Notes: generated by a model not told the origin, from the sequence alone. A stretch of 64,000 bases of DNA from Pectobacterium peruviense (GCF_002847345.1 NZ_LXFV01000018.1:1-64000); one strand, 5' to 3'; positions 10,137 to 20,731 are shown, counted from the first letter of the stretch. Made by a program: numbers and translations.

Positions 10137-13100
10137 TCAAGCCAGATTAGAGCGGAACGGCGGCAGTAGCCAGATTTGCGCCGCTTCAATCACCTCATTC
10201 ATTCGTTTTTCATCCAACTCACGAATAATGCGTTGCAGGTAATAATCTTCACCTTCACCCCGCATTCCCATGTTGCCCTGCCAGGCTTGCAGCAAGCGGG
10301 CACGCGCCTTATTCTGCGTCTCGTCATCTGACCGCAAGCTATCACTTTCACGATCATAACATTCAGCCAGCCACGCGCTCCCTGCTTTATTGAGCAGTAA
10401 CAGCGGCTTGCTCATTCCCTGACGATATCCATCCAGCATGACGCTCAGATGTTCTCTGGCCTGCGCTTCCGACAGTGCGGCAAAGCGCCATGCCGTGTCT
10501 TCCCGCCCATACAGCCGACTTTCTCCCTGTCCACCCGTTGCACAATAGGCCAGATGTTCCAGCCACAGCGTAATACCATCCTTCATGGAAAGCGTTCCGG
10601 GACGCCAACGCAGCAAACCATCCGGCTGAACCTGATTCAGCCATCCGCTGACACGCATGCCGTTAAGGAGAATATCCACTTCCTGGCTCACCGACAGCGA
10701 CGGCGTTAATTCATCACGTACACGCGCGGCTAACTGCGCCATATCCTGCTGCTGTTCCTGCCAGTAAATTTCGCCAAACGCGCCGTAGGGCAATTCGCCC
10801 GCAGCTCTGGCACGACGGTACAGTTTTTCCGTATCACCTTCATTAATCAAGGTATTAAGTAACTCGCTATTCAATTGATAACGATTCAGACTATCGACGA
10901 CAAAAGGCTCTTCATCCAATAGTTCGTCACTGTGCAGCATAAAGCTTACGCCAAGCCGCAGTTGAAAAAAGGCTCGCACGGGGTGACGATAAAAATGCTT
11001 CAGATCGTCCAGACTGACATCGCTATCACTTGCTCTTTTGGATAGTGCTTCACGATCGAAATCAGGCTGGGCCTCCCCTTTTCGGTTCGCCGCCGCCAAC
11101 CACTCTGCCGCAAAACTCAACGGTTGCGGTACAGGCAGGAAATTATGCGCATCAAAAGGCATACGGCTATGCTCACGGCAAAGGTGCTTCGCCACGCGCT
11201 CGGCGCTGCTATCGATATCCAGCGCGTCATCGCCCGGCAGGACATAACTCTGCGCGATATATTCCGTCAGTTCGCTGACCAATACGGAAGGATAGCGGCG
11301 CGTATTATCCTGAATCGAGCGTCCTATATAGCTGATGTAGAGTTTGTGCTGTGCCGACAGGAGCGCTTCAAGAAACAGATAGCGGTCATCGTCACGTCGG
11401 CTACGGTCACCGCGCTTGATTTTCCGCCCCATCAGATCGAACCCAAGCGGCGGCAGCGTCCGAGGGTAAACACCATCGTTCATACCCAGTAAACACACGA
11501 CCTTGAAGGGGATGGAACGCATAGGCATCAACGTACAAAAGTTGATAGCACCGGCCAGAAAACGCTGGCTAAGTCGTTCTTGATCGAGACGCCGTGACAG
11601 TTCATCACGTAACCGAGATATCGGCACCTGTTGCGGATAATGCGCCATCGTGCCCATGCCAATCACGTGCTGCCACTGTTTTTCAACTAGCGCCAGCGCC
11701 GCTTCAGTCTCGCTATCCGCATCAAAGAAGGTTTCGATCAGCTCTCGGCATAGCGGTAACCAATCGACAAGCAAACGTGGCTGGGACAGGCGCTCACGCC
11801 ATTGATGAATCTGCATCAGCAGTTCGGCCAGTTGACCAGCCAGCTCAGCAATCAGTCCACTGGATTCATCATAAGGCAGCACGCCCTGCCAGTCGCCAAC
11901 CTGGCTATCCATCGCATAGCCCAGCAGCATCCTCGTCAGGCCGAAGCGCCAGGTATGCTGCCCCGTTGGCGGCAGCATCAGATCACGTACGTTGTCATCA
12001 TCCAATCCCCAGCGCACGCCCGATTCCACTACCCACAGGCGCAAACGCCGTAGCCCTTCTTCCTGAATACCGAAACGGGCAGCCAGTGCGGGCACTTCAA
12101 GCAACGCCAAAACCTGCTCCGCCGTAAAACGGCTCGTGGGCAAATCTAACAGACTGATCACCGCCTGCAACGCAGGATGCGCATGTCGCGCACGCTGATC
12201 GGAAATGGAAAAAGGCAGGTAGCGGTTATCCGGCGCATTGCCAAACACCGCCTGAATAAACGGCGTATAGCTGTCGATATCTGCCATCATCACGATCACA
12301 TCGCGCGGCATCAGTTCAGGATCGTCTGCCATCATGGCCAACAGCCGATCGTGAAGCACTTCAACCTCACGCTGCGGACTGTGACAGGCATGAAAATCAA
12401 TCGAACGATCATCGGGTACCAACAAACGCTTTTGCGTGCTGGTATTTTGTGTCTCGTGGCTTACCGCCACGACCGCATGATCTTCCAGCTCAAGGATGTC
12501 GCGCTGCAAAGTTTGCAGCAGATTTTCACCATCCGACTCCACAAAGGCATCGATTTCTTGCACGTTATCCAATTCGGCCAGCAGATACAGGTTATCGCGA
12601 CCCAGCTTTCCCCACGATGCCAGCAGCGGGTTATTAATCGACTGTTTACCGTCATCATTGAACAACGTTTCAGCCTGTGAAGGGTCGCGAAATAGCGGGC
12701 GAGTCTCATCAGACTGCTCGCGGCCAAAGCGATGTAAGCGGCGGTTGCGGGCTTTTAGCTTCGCCAGAAATTTATAATCCTGAATGTCACTCCAGTAATG
12801 GCGGCAGGGATTGGTAAATAACAGATGCACATCAATATGCTGCGCCAGTGCGTTCAACGCCTGTAAGTAGATCGGAGGTAACGCGGAGATACCGCAGATA
12901 AAAACGCGTGGCGGCAGACCGTTAGGACATGTTTTTGCATGTTCTAATGCATGAATAAAACGTTGGTACAGAATCGCATGGTGCCATTCGGGCTGTGCCA
13001 GTTCACGCGTGTAATCCACCAGTGCGCGCCACAGTGCCGACTGCCACAGCTGATTTCCCCCGAGATCGTCAACCTGTTTCCCCTCTTGCCATGCTTTAAT

Positions 13101-13535
13101 CCAATCAGGGCGATAAATCAGATATTGATCGAAAAGATCCGCCACGCGTCCGGCAAGTTGGTGCAACTTGCGCTGGTTATCATCATCCTGCAAATAGTGG
13201 TTAAGCGCAGAAAAATCAGGCTGTTCCAACAAATCAGGCAGCAAATGCATGAGCTTCCACGTCATCGCATCCTTACTAAAGGCGCTTTCTTTTGGAATAT
13301 CCGGCAGCACATGGCGACACATATTCCACAAAAAAACGCCGGGCAAGGGGAATTGAATATTGGCAGCAATCCCAAAGTCCGCAGCCAGTTCAATTTGCAA
13401 CCACTGCGCCATCCCAGGGCTTTGTACCAGAATCACTTCCTGCTGGAAAGGATCCATAAGCGGCTGACGTTTTATCAGCTCAACCATCAGTTCTTTCAAG
13501 ATATCCAACTGATTGGAGTGATAGATTCTAAACAT
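10137..13535 (-). CDS. recC: RecBCD gamma subunit, Chi-recognition protein RecC
   Basis: A 1132-residue RecC (1122 in E. coli), beginning MFRIYHSNQLDILKELMVEL. It has the inactive helicase-like and nuclease-like folds of the family and scans DNA for Chi within RecBCD. Conserved blocks include VLVQSPGMAQWLQIELA near the N-terminus and LPPLGFDLMGRKIKRGDRSR mid-protein. It is first in the recC-ptrA-recB-recD cluster, followed by a gap of about 96 bases before ptrA. An ERIC-like repeat begins 38 bases upstream of its start. Confidence 0.97.
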   Translation of the reverse strand: MFRIYHSNQLDILKELMVELIKRQPLMDPFQQEVILVQSPGMAQWLQIELAADFGIAANIQFPLPGVFLWNMCRHVLPDIPKESAFSKDAMTWKLMHLLPDLLEQPDFSALNHYLQDDDNQRKLHQLAGRVADLFDQYLIYRPDWIKAWQEGKQVDDLGGNQLWQSALWRALVDYTRELAQPEWHHAILYQRFIHALEHAKTCPNGLPPRVFICGISALPPIYLQALNALAQHIDVHLLFTNPCRHYWSDIQDYKFLAKLKARNRRLHRFGREQSDETRPLFRDPSQAETLFNDDGKQSINNPLLASWGKLGRDNLYLLAELDNVQEIDAFVESDGENLLQTLQRDILELEDHAVVAVSHETQNTSTQKRLLVPDDRSIDFHACHSPQREVEVLHDRLLAMMADDPELMPRDVIVMMADIDSYTPFIQAVFGNAPDNRYLPFSISDQRARHAHPALQAVISLLDLPTSRFTAEQVLALLEVPALAARFGIQEEGLRRLRLWVVESGVRWGLDDDNVRDLMLPPTGQHTWRFGLTRMLLGYAMDSQVGDWQGVLPYDESSGLIAELAGQLAELLMQIHQWRERLSQPRLLVDWLPLCRELIETFFDADSETEAALALVEKQWQHVIGMGTMAHYPQQVPISRLRDELSRRLDQERLSQRFLAGAINFCTLMPMRSIPFKVVCLLGMNDGVYPRTLPPLGFDLMGRKIKRGDRSRRDDDRYLFLEALLSAQHKLYISYIGRSIQDNTRRYPSVLVSELTEYIAQSYVLPGDDALDIDSSAERVAKHLCREHSRMPFDAHNFLPVPQPLSFAAEWLAAANRKGEAQPDFDREALSKRASDSDVSLDDLKHFYRHPVRAFFQLRLGVSFMLHSDELLDEEPFVVDSLNRYQLNSELLNTLINEGDTEKLYRRARAAGELPYGAFGEIYWQEQQQDMAQLAARVRDELTPSLSVSQEVDILLNGMRVSGWLNQVQPDGLLRWRPGTLSMKDGITLWLEHLAYCATGGQGESRLYGREDTAWRFAALSEAQAREHLSVMLDGYRQGMSKPLLLLNKAGSAWLAECYDRESDSLRSDDETQNKARARLLQAWQGNMGMRGEGEDYYLQRIIRELDEKRMNEVIEAAQIWLLPPFRSNLA

Positions 13536-13572
13536 TCTGGCTCCTGCTACCGCTGCTTACGATTGATCATTC

Positions 13573-13760
<188 letters not shown>

Positions 13761-13774
<14 letters not shown>

Positions 13775-14210
13775 GTTTGCCAGGCATATTTAGCTGACAG
13801 GTGATGACAGGTGATGACAGGCAAAACCAACGGTTCAGTGTAGCCTGATAGCGACGTGGCGTCATGACTCTTGCCGTTACCTGACGGCATTCTCCGCTCT
13901 GTTGCTGTTCTAACAGGCTAAACTGCCAGTTTTTACCTGAAGAAGACGCCGAATCATCAAGGTTGAACGGATGATACGGCACACCCGCTTCATAGGCTTC
14001 AAGCTGTTGTATAGCCAACCGCCAGGCCTGGCGCTGTTGCAACTGGTGCTGAAATGACTGTTGCAAGATCTGGTGATATTGCAGTAACCCCATCAGCGAT
14101 ACGGCAAACAACAACGCTGCCACCAGCGTCTCCGGCAGGCTGAAACCCGATTGATAACTCACGAATCTGTTGTTCACTGCGTTACTCCGTTGCATCACAG
14201 TGCGCAACAT
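13761..14210 (-). CDS. ppdC: Prepilin-like protein PpdC, C-terminus altered
   Basis: A 149-residue type IV pilin-like protein. A leader ends at the prepilin peptidase site QSG-FSLPE, followed by a hydrophobic helix (TLVAALLFAVSLMGLL). It is last of the ppdA-ppdB-ygdB-ppdC set of minor pseudopilin-like genes and overlaps ygdB by 29 bases. A 10-base tandem duplication (13801-13820) changes the frame near the end: with one copy, the protein would stop after CLSSPVS. The present frame reads on through 11 further residues into the ERIC-like repeat. The tail is therefore not ancestral. Confidence 0.82.
13794..13820. repeat. 10-base tandem duplication inside ppdC
   Basis: Two adjacent copies of GTGATGACAG (13801-13810 and 13811-13820) are preceded by a partial copy (CTGACAG). 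Ten is not a multiple of three, so one extra copy shifts the reading frame of ppdC on the minus strand. Removing one copy places an in-frame TAA directly after the conserved C-terminal cysteine region. Confidence 0.85.
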
Positions 14211-14637
14211 CTTTATCTGGGCAAAAGTCTAACCAACCATTACCTAATGGTTGAATAGTAATTTGGCCCGACGACAGTGCCGAAAATGACACACGCTGGT
14301 ACAGCCTCAATGGTCGCGGCGAAGCAGGGATCGCGCCGTCACCACGCAGTAACCCTTGCCCCCCATCCGAGGCCGCACGCAGGCACACCACCAACGGATC
14401 TGCCGACAACTGCTGACACTGCCAGTTTTCCGTTAGCGCGCCCCAGCGCTGCCCTACTCCCCAGTTCAGCGAGGACAATGCCTGATTGAAGGCTCGCAGA
14501 TAGTGCCGTTCATCGCTTCCCATCTGAATGGCAGCATCAAGCTGGCGTTGCAAACCTGACATTAACAGCAGGCCGATAATAGCGATAAGCAGCACCATAG
14601 CCAGCGTTCCACTCCCTTCTTGCTTTCCTTTTATCAT
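14182..14637 (-). CDS. ygdB: DUF2509 protein YgdB
   Basis: A 151-residue protein with one N-terminal membrane helix (TLAMVLLIAIIGLLLMSGL) and no prepilin cleavage site. It occupies the position of ygdB between ppdB and ppdC and overlaps both (4 and 29 bases), so the four genes are probably one transcript. PilX-like proteins hold this place in other minor-pilin operons, so a role in pseudopilus assembly is plausible but not shown. Confidence 0.8.
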   Translation of the reverse strand: MIKGKQEGSGTLAMVLLIAIIGLLLMSGLQRQLDAAIQMGSDERHYLRAFNQALSSLNWGVGQRWGALTENWQCQQLSADPLVVCLRAASDGGQGLLRGDGAIPASPRPLRLYQRVSFSALSSGQITIQPLGNGWLDFCPDKDVAHCDATE

Positions 14638-15260
14638 TGGTTACGACCGAGAATAATGCGAGAGGTATGCTGCCGAACGGCGGGGCGTTTGGCCCAATAG
14701 CCAGCCAGTTGCAGTTCGTACAACGCCACATCATTCTGCGTAGACAAACGCTGTAACCGGAACGCCGTGAGCACCACCTCCTGCGGATCAAACAATTTTT
14801 CCCATCTGTCACCCTGACAGTTATGCGCCCCGCTTTGAATTTCCAACGACCTGCCGCGCAGACGATAGCCGAAAGACTCGGCATCCTGCTGCTCTCCACC
14901 ATCCCACACGCCATTCCGGTTCAGATCGTAAGAGACATTCAGGCAGCTGTTTTCCGCTTCTCCCGGATAATTCCCCATACTGATCGCCTTTCCCTGACAC
15001 GTTCCCGCACAAAACCCCGCCCGACGGATATCTTTCTCAATCCCCATCGCTACCTGACTGAATAGCTGTTCCAGTCGGAAAAGCTGCGCACTGTCCTGAC
15101 TTTGGCTGCGTAACAGAGGGTACAACTGCGCTGCCGACAGCATAATCAGGCTACCTAAACTCAACGCCAACAGGATTTCCGGCAGTGTGAAGCCACGTTG
15201 TTCACACCTAAACCCCGTTTGTCTTAACACGTTCTGTCTCAACATTTTCTGCCTCAACAT
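14634..15260 (-). CDS. ppdB: Prepilin-like protein PpdB (PilW-like)
   Basis: A 208-residue type IV minor-pilin-like protein. The cleavage site is EQRG-FTLPEILLALSLGSL, followed by the usual hydrophobic helix; paired cysteines are seen in the globular part. The start overlaps the ppdA stop by 7 bases. The leader carries three tandem 15-base units (15216-15260) encoding MLRQK, MLRQN and VLRQT, so three start codons (ATG, ATG, GTG) are available. The gene belongs to the ppd operon. Confidence 0.85.
   Translation of the reverse strand: MLRQKMLRQNVLRQTGFRCEQRGFTLPEILLALSLGSLIMLSAAQLYPLLRSQSQDSAQLFRLEQLFSQVAMGIEKDIRRAGFCAGTCQGKAISMGNYPGEAENSCLNVSYDLNRNGVWDGGEQQDAESFGYRLRGRSLEIQSGAHNCQGDRWEKLFDPQEVVLTAFRLQRLSTQNDVALYELQLAGYWAKRPAVRQHTSRIILGRNQ
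15216..15260 (-). repeat. Three 15-base units at the ppdB start
   Basis: On the minus strand three consecutive 15-mers read ATGTTGAGGCAGAAA, ATGTTGAGACAGAAC and GTGTTAAGACAAACG. They encode a repeated (M/V)LRQ(K/N/T) unit in the PpdB leader and offer alternative in-frame starts. Copy-number change would keep the frame. Confidence 0.8.
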
Positions 15261-15757
15261 AGCGGAATCGCCAAGACAGCTTGCGACTCACTGCACAGAC
15301 GAATGCGCCCCCTCACCGAGATAACCAGACGCAGTTGCCCCGCAGAGTTCGACAACGAGATGTGCCCAGCCTGTGCGGCGTTACGTAAGCCAAAGAACGT
15401 GAAAACATTACTGGTAGACTTTGCCAACACGACATCCTGTGTGCGGCGAACAAACTGTCGCGGGTGGTTCTCACGACATGCTTCCTCTGCCTGTTTTTCA
15501 TTCTGCCCAGCCACCATGCACCACAGCGCCCCCTGTAGTATCAGCTTCGCCGTCCGGGTTTCGTTATGCCAGTAGGCATTGGCCTGAACCCGACTCAAAA
15601 AGTCGAGCAGTTGCTGCGCACTCTGTTCCAGACGGATGGCCTGCTGATATTGAATCCAGCCATGTAGGCCGCCGCCAGCCATCAGCGCCACGATCGTCAG
15701 CACCACCAATAATTCAAGCAAGGTAAATCCCCGCTGTTGTCGATTCCCTGTTTTCAT
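15254..15757 (-). CDS. ppdA: Prepilin-like protein PpdA (GspH/FimT-like)
   Basis: A 167-residue pseudopilin-like protein with the classic leader and cleavage site QQRG-FTLLELLVVLTIVAL, followed by a GspH/FimT-type globular region. It is first of the ppdA-ppdB-ygdB-ppdC operon, downstream of thyA, as in E. coli. These proteins are thought to prime a type IV-like pilus. No pilus motor genes are in the window. Confidence 0.87.
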   Translation of the reverse strand: MKTGNRQQRGFTLLELLVVLTIVALMAGGGLHGWIQYQQAIRLEQSAQQLLDFLSRVQANAYWHNETRTAKLILQGALWCMVAGQNEKQAEEACRENHPRQFVRRTQDVVLAKSTSNVFTFFGLRNAAQAGHISLSNSAGQLRLVISVRGRIRLCSESQAVLAIPLC

Positions 15758-15886
15758 GGCATCAGGATAGTGAGTGCTATCCGCAAAAACAGCGTGTTAA
15801 CAGCGCTATACGCGGCGGTTCGCAATGTTTTACTGCAACGATGTAACAACAGGGAAAATATGCGGGGAGATGGGAAAACGAGGAAA

Positions 15887-15910
15887 CAAAAAAGGCCGCA
15901 TTACGCGGCC
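15887..15910 (-). terminator. Rho-independent terminator of thyA
   Basis: On the minus strand the hairpin GGCCGC-GTAAT-GCGGCC is followed directly by a run of seven T. It lies 20 bases beyond the thyA stop and separates thyA from the ppd operon. Confidence 0.85.
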
Positions 15911-15930
15911 CTAAGAAACAGTGAAAGGCT

Positions 15931-16725
15931 TTATATTGCCACTGGCGCTTTGATGGCGGGATGCGGATCGTATCCCTCGATTTCAAAATCTTCGAAGCGA
16001 TAGTCGAATAGCGTATCCGGGCGGCGCTTAATCACCAATTTAGGCAGCGCGCGCGGTTCACGGCTCAACTGTAAATGCGTCTGTTCCATATGGTTGTTGT
16101 ACAGATGCGTGTCACCGCCGGTCCAGACGAAATCACCGACGTCCAGATCGCACTGCTGCGCCACCATATGCACTAGAAGCGCATAGCTGGCGATGTTGAA
16201 CGGTAGGCCGAGGAAGATATCGCATGAACGCTGATAAAGCTGGCAAGAGAGTTTGCCATCCGCCACGTAGAACTGGAAAAACGCGTGGCACGGTGCCAGC
16301 GCCATTTTGTCCAGCTCGCCCACGTTCCAAGCAGACACGATAATACGGCGAGAATCAGGATCCTGTCTCAACTGGGTCAGGACATTCTTCAACTGGTCGA
16401 TCTGACGACCGTCTGCAGCTCCCCACGAACGCCACTGTTTACCGTAAACCGGCCCCAAATCACCGTTCTCATCTGCCCATTCGTCCCAAATACTGACTTT
16501 GTTTTCATTCAGATAAGCAACATTGGTATCGCCGTTCAGGAACCAAAGCAGTTCATGGATAATCGAACGCAGGTGGCATTTTTTGGTGGTAACCAGCGGA
16601 AACCCGTCCTGCAAGTTGAAACGCATCTGATGGCCGAAAATGGAACGCGTGCCCGTACCGGTACGGTCGGCCTTCGGCGTGCCTTCTTCAAGCACTTTTT
16701 TCATCAGATCCAGATACTGTTTCAT
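15931..16725 (-). CDS. thyA: Thymidylate synthase
   Basis: A 264-residue enzyme that methylates dUMP to dTMP with methylene-tetrahydrofolate; the length equals that of E. coli ThyA. The catalytic cysteine is in [12 protein letters not shown] near residue 146, and the dUMP-binding arginines in the [18 protein letters not shown] and [13 protein letters not shown] blocks are intact. It lies 36 bases downstream of lgt and is probably co-transcribed with it; a strong terminator follows. Confidence 0.98.
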   Translation of the reverse strand: MKQYLDLMKKVLEEGTPKADRTGTGTRSIFGHQMRFNLQDGFPLVTTKKCHLRSIIHELLWFLNGDTNVAYLNENKVSIWDEWADENGDLGPVYGKQWRSWGAADGRQIDQLKNVLTQLRQDPDSRRIIVSAWNVGELDKMALAPCHAFFQFYVADGKLSCQLYQRSCDIFLGLPFNIASYALLVHMVAQQCDLDVGDFVWTGGDTHLYNNHMEQTHLQLSREPRALPKLVIKRRPDTLFDYRFEDFEIEGYDPHPAIKAPVAI

Positions 16726-16761
16726 ACTACCTCACCACAAATATTAAAGAAGGACAGCGGA

Positions 16762-17631
16762 TTATTGCTGTGCAGGCTGACGGCGATACGCCCAAACCAT
16801 CATCAGAATACCGGCGATCACCATTGGCAACGACAGGATTTGCCCCATGCTGAAAAGGTCGCCAAATAGACCCAACTGCGCATCCGGCTGGCGGAAGAAT
16901 TCGGTAATAATCCTGAACATGCCGTAGCAGATAAGGAAAAGCCCCGACACGCTGCCCATTGGCCGAGATTTACGAATAAAGAGGTTCAGAATGATAAACA
17001 GTGCTACGCCTTCCAGCATCATTTGATACAGCTGGGAAGGATGACGCGGCAGCATACCGAACTGATTGAAAATCGTCTGCCATTGCGGATTGCTGACGGC
17101 CAGCATCATATCTTCGCTACGCGAGCCAGGAAACAGCATGGCCCATGGGATATCTGTCGTGACACGCCCCCACAGTTCGCCGTTGATAAAGTTGCCCAAG
17201 CGGCCAGCACCGAGTCCAAAAGGAATCAGAGGCGCAATAAAATCCGCAACCTGGAAGAAATGGCGTTTGGTTCGATGAGCAAACCACAGCATGACGCAGA
17301 TAACGCCCATTAAGCCGCCGTGGAACGACATACCGCCATCCCAGACTTTGAAAAGATAGAGCGGATTTTCAAGAAATGACGGGAAGGCATAAAACAGGAC
17401 ATAGCCCAGACGCCCACCGACGAAGACCCCAAGGAACCCCATATACAGCAGGTTTTCGACTTCATCCTTGGTCCAACCGCTACCCGGTTTATTCGCCCGA
17501 CGCACCGCCAACCACATGGCAAATACAAAACCCACCAGATACATCAGCCCATACCAGTGCAGCGCCAACGGGCCAATTGAGAAAATCACTGGATCAAACT
17601 GAGGAAACGCCAGATAGCTTGTCGTCATCAT
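16762..17631 (-). CDS. lgt: Prolipoprotein diacylglyceryl transferase
   Basis: A 289-residue inner-membrane enzyme that transfers diacylglycerol from phosphatidylglycerol to the lipobox cysteine of prolipoproteins, the first step in lipoprotein maturation. Several membrane helices are visible. The Lgt signature block HGGLMGVI is followed by [16 protein letters not shown], which carries the conserved Arg and Asn. It sits between ptsP and thyA as in E. coli. Confidence 0.97.
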   Translation of the reverse strand: MMTTSYLAFPQFDPVIFSIGPLALHWYGLMYLVGFVFAMWLAVRRANKPGSGWTKDEVENLLYMGFLGVFVGGRLGYVLFYAFPSFLENPLYLFKVWDGGMSFHGGLMGVICVMLWFAHRTKRHFFQVADFIAPLIPFGLGAGRLGNFINGELWGRVTTDIPWAMLFPGSRSEDMMLAVSNPQWQTIFNQFGMLPRHPSQLYQMMLEGVALFIILNLFIRKSRPMGSVSGLFLICYGMFRIITEFFRQPDAQLGLFGDLFSMGQILSLPMVIAGILMMVWAYRRQPAQQ

Positions 17632-17787
17632 TCACCACATATTTTATTGTGTTATCCCTGCTTTCGGGATCGTCATTGATAGGCAAAAGGCAGGAGAATG
17701 AATCCGTTCCTGCAAACCGCGGTGGCGAATCATAGCATACGCGCCCGTGCTCATTGCTCGCTGTGGGGAAAAGTTCTGTAAAACATT

Positions 17788-17937
17788 TATACTCGTCATA
17801 CTTCAAGTTGCATGCGCGTTGGCTGCGCTACTCAGCACACCGGCGTGTGCCTCGCCCCGTTGGAGCCGCTGCAAGCAGCGTTTAAATCTACCTTCGGCAG
17901 ATTTGTCACTCACCAGAATCACTTACCTGAGTTACGC
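17788..17937. repeat. Degenerate ERIC-like repeat after ptsP
   Basis: The left end reads ACTCGTCATACTTCAAG followed by TTGCATGCGCGTTGGC, nearly as in the 13574 copy. Later parts contain AAATCTACCTTCGGCAGATTT (a hairpin) and CTCACCAGAATCACTTACC, the ERIC-arm-like stretch. The right terminus is missing; the copy ends at the ptsP stop codon. Confidence 0.6.
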
Positions 17938-17938
17938 A

Positions 17939-20185
17939 TTAGCGCCCGCCGCGAATCAAACCGCCCAGCCCACGCTCTTCCATGAAGATCGCCGCCCACT
18001 GTCGGACTTCCGTCGCACTCTGTGCATTCAGCAATTGCTTCACCAGCGCCTGTGACTCAGCCAGCGTAATTTGGCGCAGCAAATATTTAATTCGCGCAAC
18101 GCTGCGCCCATTCATGCTGAGAGAGCGATAACCCAGCCCGGTCAACAGGAGTGCGCCAAGCGCTTCCCCTGCCATTTCACCGCACACGGAAAGCGGAATA
18201 TTATGTCGTTCGCACTCGACAGCAATCATATTCAGCGCTTGTAACATCGAAGGATGAAGGCTGTCATAGAGTGATGCTACGTGGGCGTTGTTACGATCCA
18301 CAGCCAGCAGATACTGCGTCAGATCGTTGGTACCAACCGAAACAAAATCGATACGGGAAGCCAGATGAGGGAGCAGAAACAGCATCGATGGCACTTCGAT
18401 CATGATCCCAATCCGCGGCTTGGGCTGTGGGAAGCCCAGTAATTCCTCAACCTCGCTTGCGGCCTGATCGATCAGGCGACGTGCCTCACTGATTTCATCC
18501 AGACTGCTGATCATTGGCAATAGAATATTGAGATTACCGATATGCGCATTCGCACGCAGCATGGCACGCACCTGAATCAGAAAGATTTCAGGCTGATCGA
18601 GCGTAATACGAATCCCGCGCCAGCCGAGACATGGATTCTCCTCGCTAATAGGCAGATAAGGCAGCGGCTTGTCCGCACCAATATCCAGCGTACGCAGCAT
18701 CACAGGGCGCGTAGGATAAAGATCCAACATGCTTTGGTATTGTGCCATCTGCTCATCTTCGGACGGAAACCCACTTTGCAGCATAAAAGGGATTTCCGTG
18801 CGATACAGCCCAACACCATCGACCTGATTGATAAAGCGTTTCTCATGCTCAGCGCTTAACCCCGCATTCAGCATGACCTGAATACGTTCACCGCTTTTCA
18901 GCACGGCGGGCTGCTCCATCTCGCCTTCGGCCAGACGAGTCAGCTCGTTTTCTTCCGTAAGTAGACGCTGGTATTCCTGCACCAGCACCGGTTCGGGATC
19001 GACCAGCAACTCACCGCGATAGCCGTCAATGATCAGCTGTCGCTGATGCAGCAGCTCGGGCTGAATGTCCGCGCCAACCAGCGTAGGAATGCCCATGGCA
19101 CGAACCAGAATCGCCGCATGCGAATTGGCAGCACCGTCATAGACAACGACGCCCGCCAGCCGCTCCGGCGGCAGTTCCGCGAGCAGCGTGGCCGTTAATT
19201 CATCCGCAACGAGGATAAAGCGCTCAGGCCATTGCCCCATGATTTGCGCGTTATCGTCGAGATGAAAGAGCAGGCGTTGCCCTAACGCACGCAGATCGCC
19301 AGCGCGCTCGCGTAAATAGGTGTCCTGCAAATTGGTAAACTGCGCTGCAAAACGTTCAATCACCAGTTTGACAGCCCACTCGGCGGCATTACCCGCATCC
19401 ACTTCCTGAAACAGTTCACGTTTGAGACGCGCATCATTCAGCAAGTGCGAATACAAATCGAAAATCGCCGCGCTCTCTTTCTGCGCGCTAGCGTTGAAGC
19501 GTTTGCTGAAGCGACGGAATTCCGCCGTCGCCTCTTCTAATGCCTGCGTTAAACGGGAGCGCTCGCGTTCGCTGTCCAAACTGGATGCGGGGAAAACCTG
19601 TTCCAGAGAAGGTTGGGTACAATCCTGCCAGCCGGGGGCAATCGCCACGCCGGGTGCAGCGACCAACGCCTTAACGCGCGTTTGGCGGTATTGACCGAAG
19701 AGCGTTTTTATCTGCGAAAGAGAAAGAATAGCGGCCATCTGCGTGGCCAGCGTCACCATGAACGATTCTTCGTTTTTATCAAACTGACGATGTTCACGCT
19801 GCTGAACAACCAACACACCCAGCAGGTGGCGACGGTAAATAATGGGAACACCGAGAAAAGAACGGAAATGTTGCTCTTTGACCGCGGGGATATATTTGAA
19901 GCTAGGATGTGTGCGAGCGTCGGCCAGATTGATGGGTTCAGCACGTTGCCCGACCAGCCCGACGATGCCTTGCCCAAATGCCAGCGTAACCGAGCGACCA
20001 CGCGGCTTTTTCAACCCGCGCGTCGCCATCAGGTAGTAGCATTGACGATCGTGATCGGCCAGATAAATGGAACAGACTTCCGTGTCCATAGCCTGACAGG
20101 TCTCATTGACCAGAATGTCCAGCGCATCACTAAGGCGGGCCGTTGCCGCAACATTTTCGACAATTTCTCGCAAGCGCGTGAGCAT
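17939..20185 (-). CDS. ptsP: PTS phosphotransferase EI-Ntr (PtsP)
   Basis: A 748-residue protein with an N-terminal GAF domain (about residues 1-165) followed by an Enzyme I-type PEP-protein phosphotransferase. It starts the nitrogen-related PTS cascade (PtsP to NPr to EIIA-Ntr). The phospho-accepting His lies in GAANSHAAILVRAMGIPTLV, and the PEP-binding barrel contains GWRGIRITLDQPE and SVGTNDLTQYLLAVDR. It starts 12 bases after rppH and is probably translated from the same mRNA. Confidence 0.97.
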   Translation of the reverse strand: MLTRLREIVENVAATARLSDALDILVNETCQAMDTEVCSIYLADHDRQCYYLMATRGLKKPRGRSVTLAFGQGIVGLVGQRAEPINLADARTHPSFKYIPAVKEQHFRSFLGVPIIYRRHLLGVLVVQQREHRQFDKNEESFMVTLATQMAAILSLSQIKTLFGQYRQTRVKALVAAPGVAIAPGWQDCTQPSLEQVFPASSLDSERERSRLTQALEEATAEFRRFSKRFNASAQKESAAIFDLYSHLLNDARLKRELFQEVDAGNAAEWAVKLVIERFAAQFTNLQDTYLRERAGDLRALGQRLLFHLDDNAQIMGQWPERFILVADELTATLLAELPPERLAGVVVYDGAANSHAAILVRAMGIPTLVGADIQPELLHQRQLIIDGYRGELLVDPEPVLVQEYQRLLTEENELTRLAEGEMEQPAVLKSGERIQVMLNAGLSAEHEKRFINQVDGVGLYRTEIPFMLQSGFPSEDEQMAQYQSMLDLYPTRPVMLRTLDIGADKPLPYLPISEENPCLGWRGIRITLDQPEIFLIQVRAMLRANAHIGNLNILLPMISSLDEISEARRLIDQAASEVEELLGFPQPKPRIGIMIEVPSMLFLLPHLASRIDFVSVGTNDLTQYLLAVDRNNAHVASLYDSLHPSMLQALNMIAVECERHNIPLSVCGEMAGEALGALLLTGLGYRSLSMNGRSVARIKYLLRQITLAESQALVKQLLNAQSATEVRQWAAIFMEERGLGGLIRGGR

Positions 20186-20197
20186 AATGTGCCTGAA

Positions 20198-20731
20198 TTA
20201 CCCTCTTTTTCGCCGGGGACCGGATGGAGTCGCCACCCGAGCCGCAACACTCTCCTGAAGCAGTATCACCGGGCTGATAAATTCCTTCATCACGCGACGA
20301 TAAACATCTCGCTTAAAAGAGACGACCTGACGTACCGGATACCAGTAACTCACCCAGCGCCAGCCATCAAATTCCGGCGTGCCGCTGCTCTGCATATTGA
20401 TATCCGACTCATTACACATCAACTGTAGCAAAAACCATTTCTGCTTTTGGCCGATACAGACCGGTTTTGTATCCCAACGCACCAAACGCTTTGGTAATTT
20501 ATAGCGTAACCAGTTACGGGTAGATGCCAACACGCGCACATCCTTTTTTCTTAACCCGACTTCTTCAAACAGTTCGCGGAACATCGCTTGCTCGGGACTT
20601 TCACCGGGGTTAATTCCCCCCTGTGGAAATTGCCATGAGTGCTGACCATAGCGCCGGGCCCACATCACCTGCCCCTGCCGATTACAAATTACAATACCAA
20701 CGTTTGGGCGGTAGCCATCATCATCGATCAC
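20198..20731 (-). CDS. rppH: RNA pyrophosphohydrolase RppH
   Basis: A 177-residue Nudix hydrolase that removes pyrophosphate from mRNA 5' ends and so triggers RNase E decay. The Nudix box is complete: [20 protein letters not shown] followed by VGL. The start [20 protein letters not shown] is typical of the family. It heads the rppH-ptsP unit. The long upstream gap carries a DARS2-like DnaA-box cluster. Confidence 0.97.
   Translation of the reverse strand: MIDDDGYRPNVGIVICNRQGQVMWARRYGQHSWQFPQGGINPGESPEQAMFRELFEEVGLRKKDVRVLASTRNWLRYKLPKRLVRWDTKPVCIGQKQKWFLLQLMCNESDINMQSSGTPEFDGWRWVSYWYPVRQVVSFKRDVYRRVMKEFISPVILLQESVAARVATPSGPRRKRG

Noticed and set aside
12177..12680. Long antisense frames inside recC and recB (for example 167 codons)
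   Set aside because: High-GC coding DNA often gives long antisense frames; no start signals or known domains were seen.
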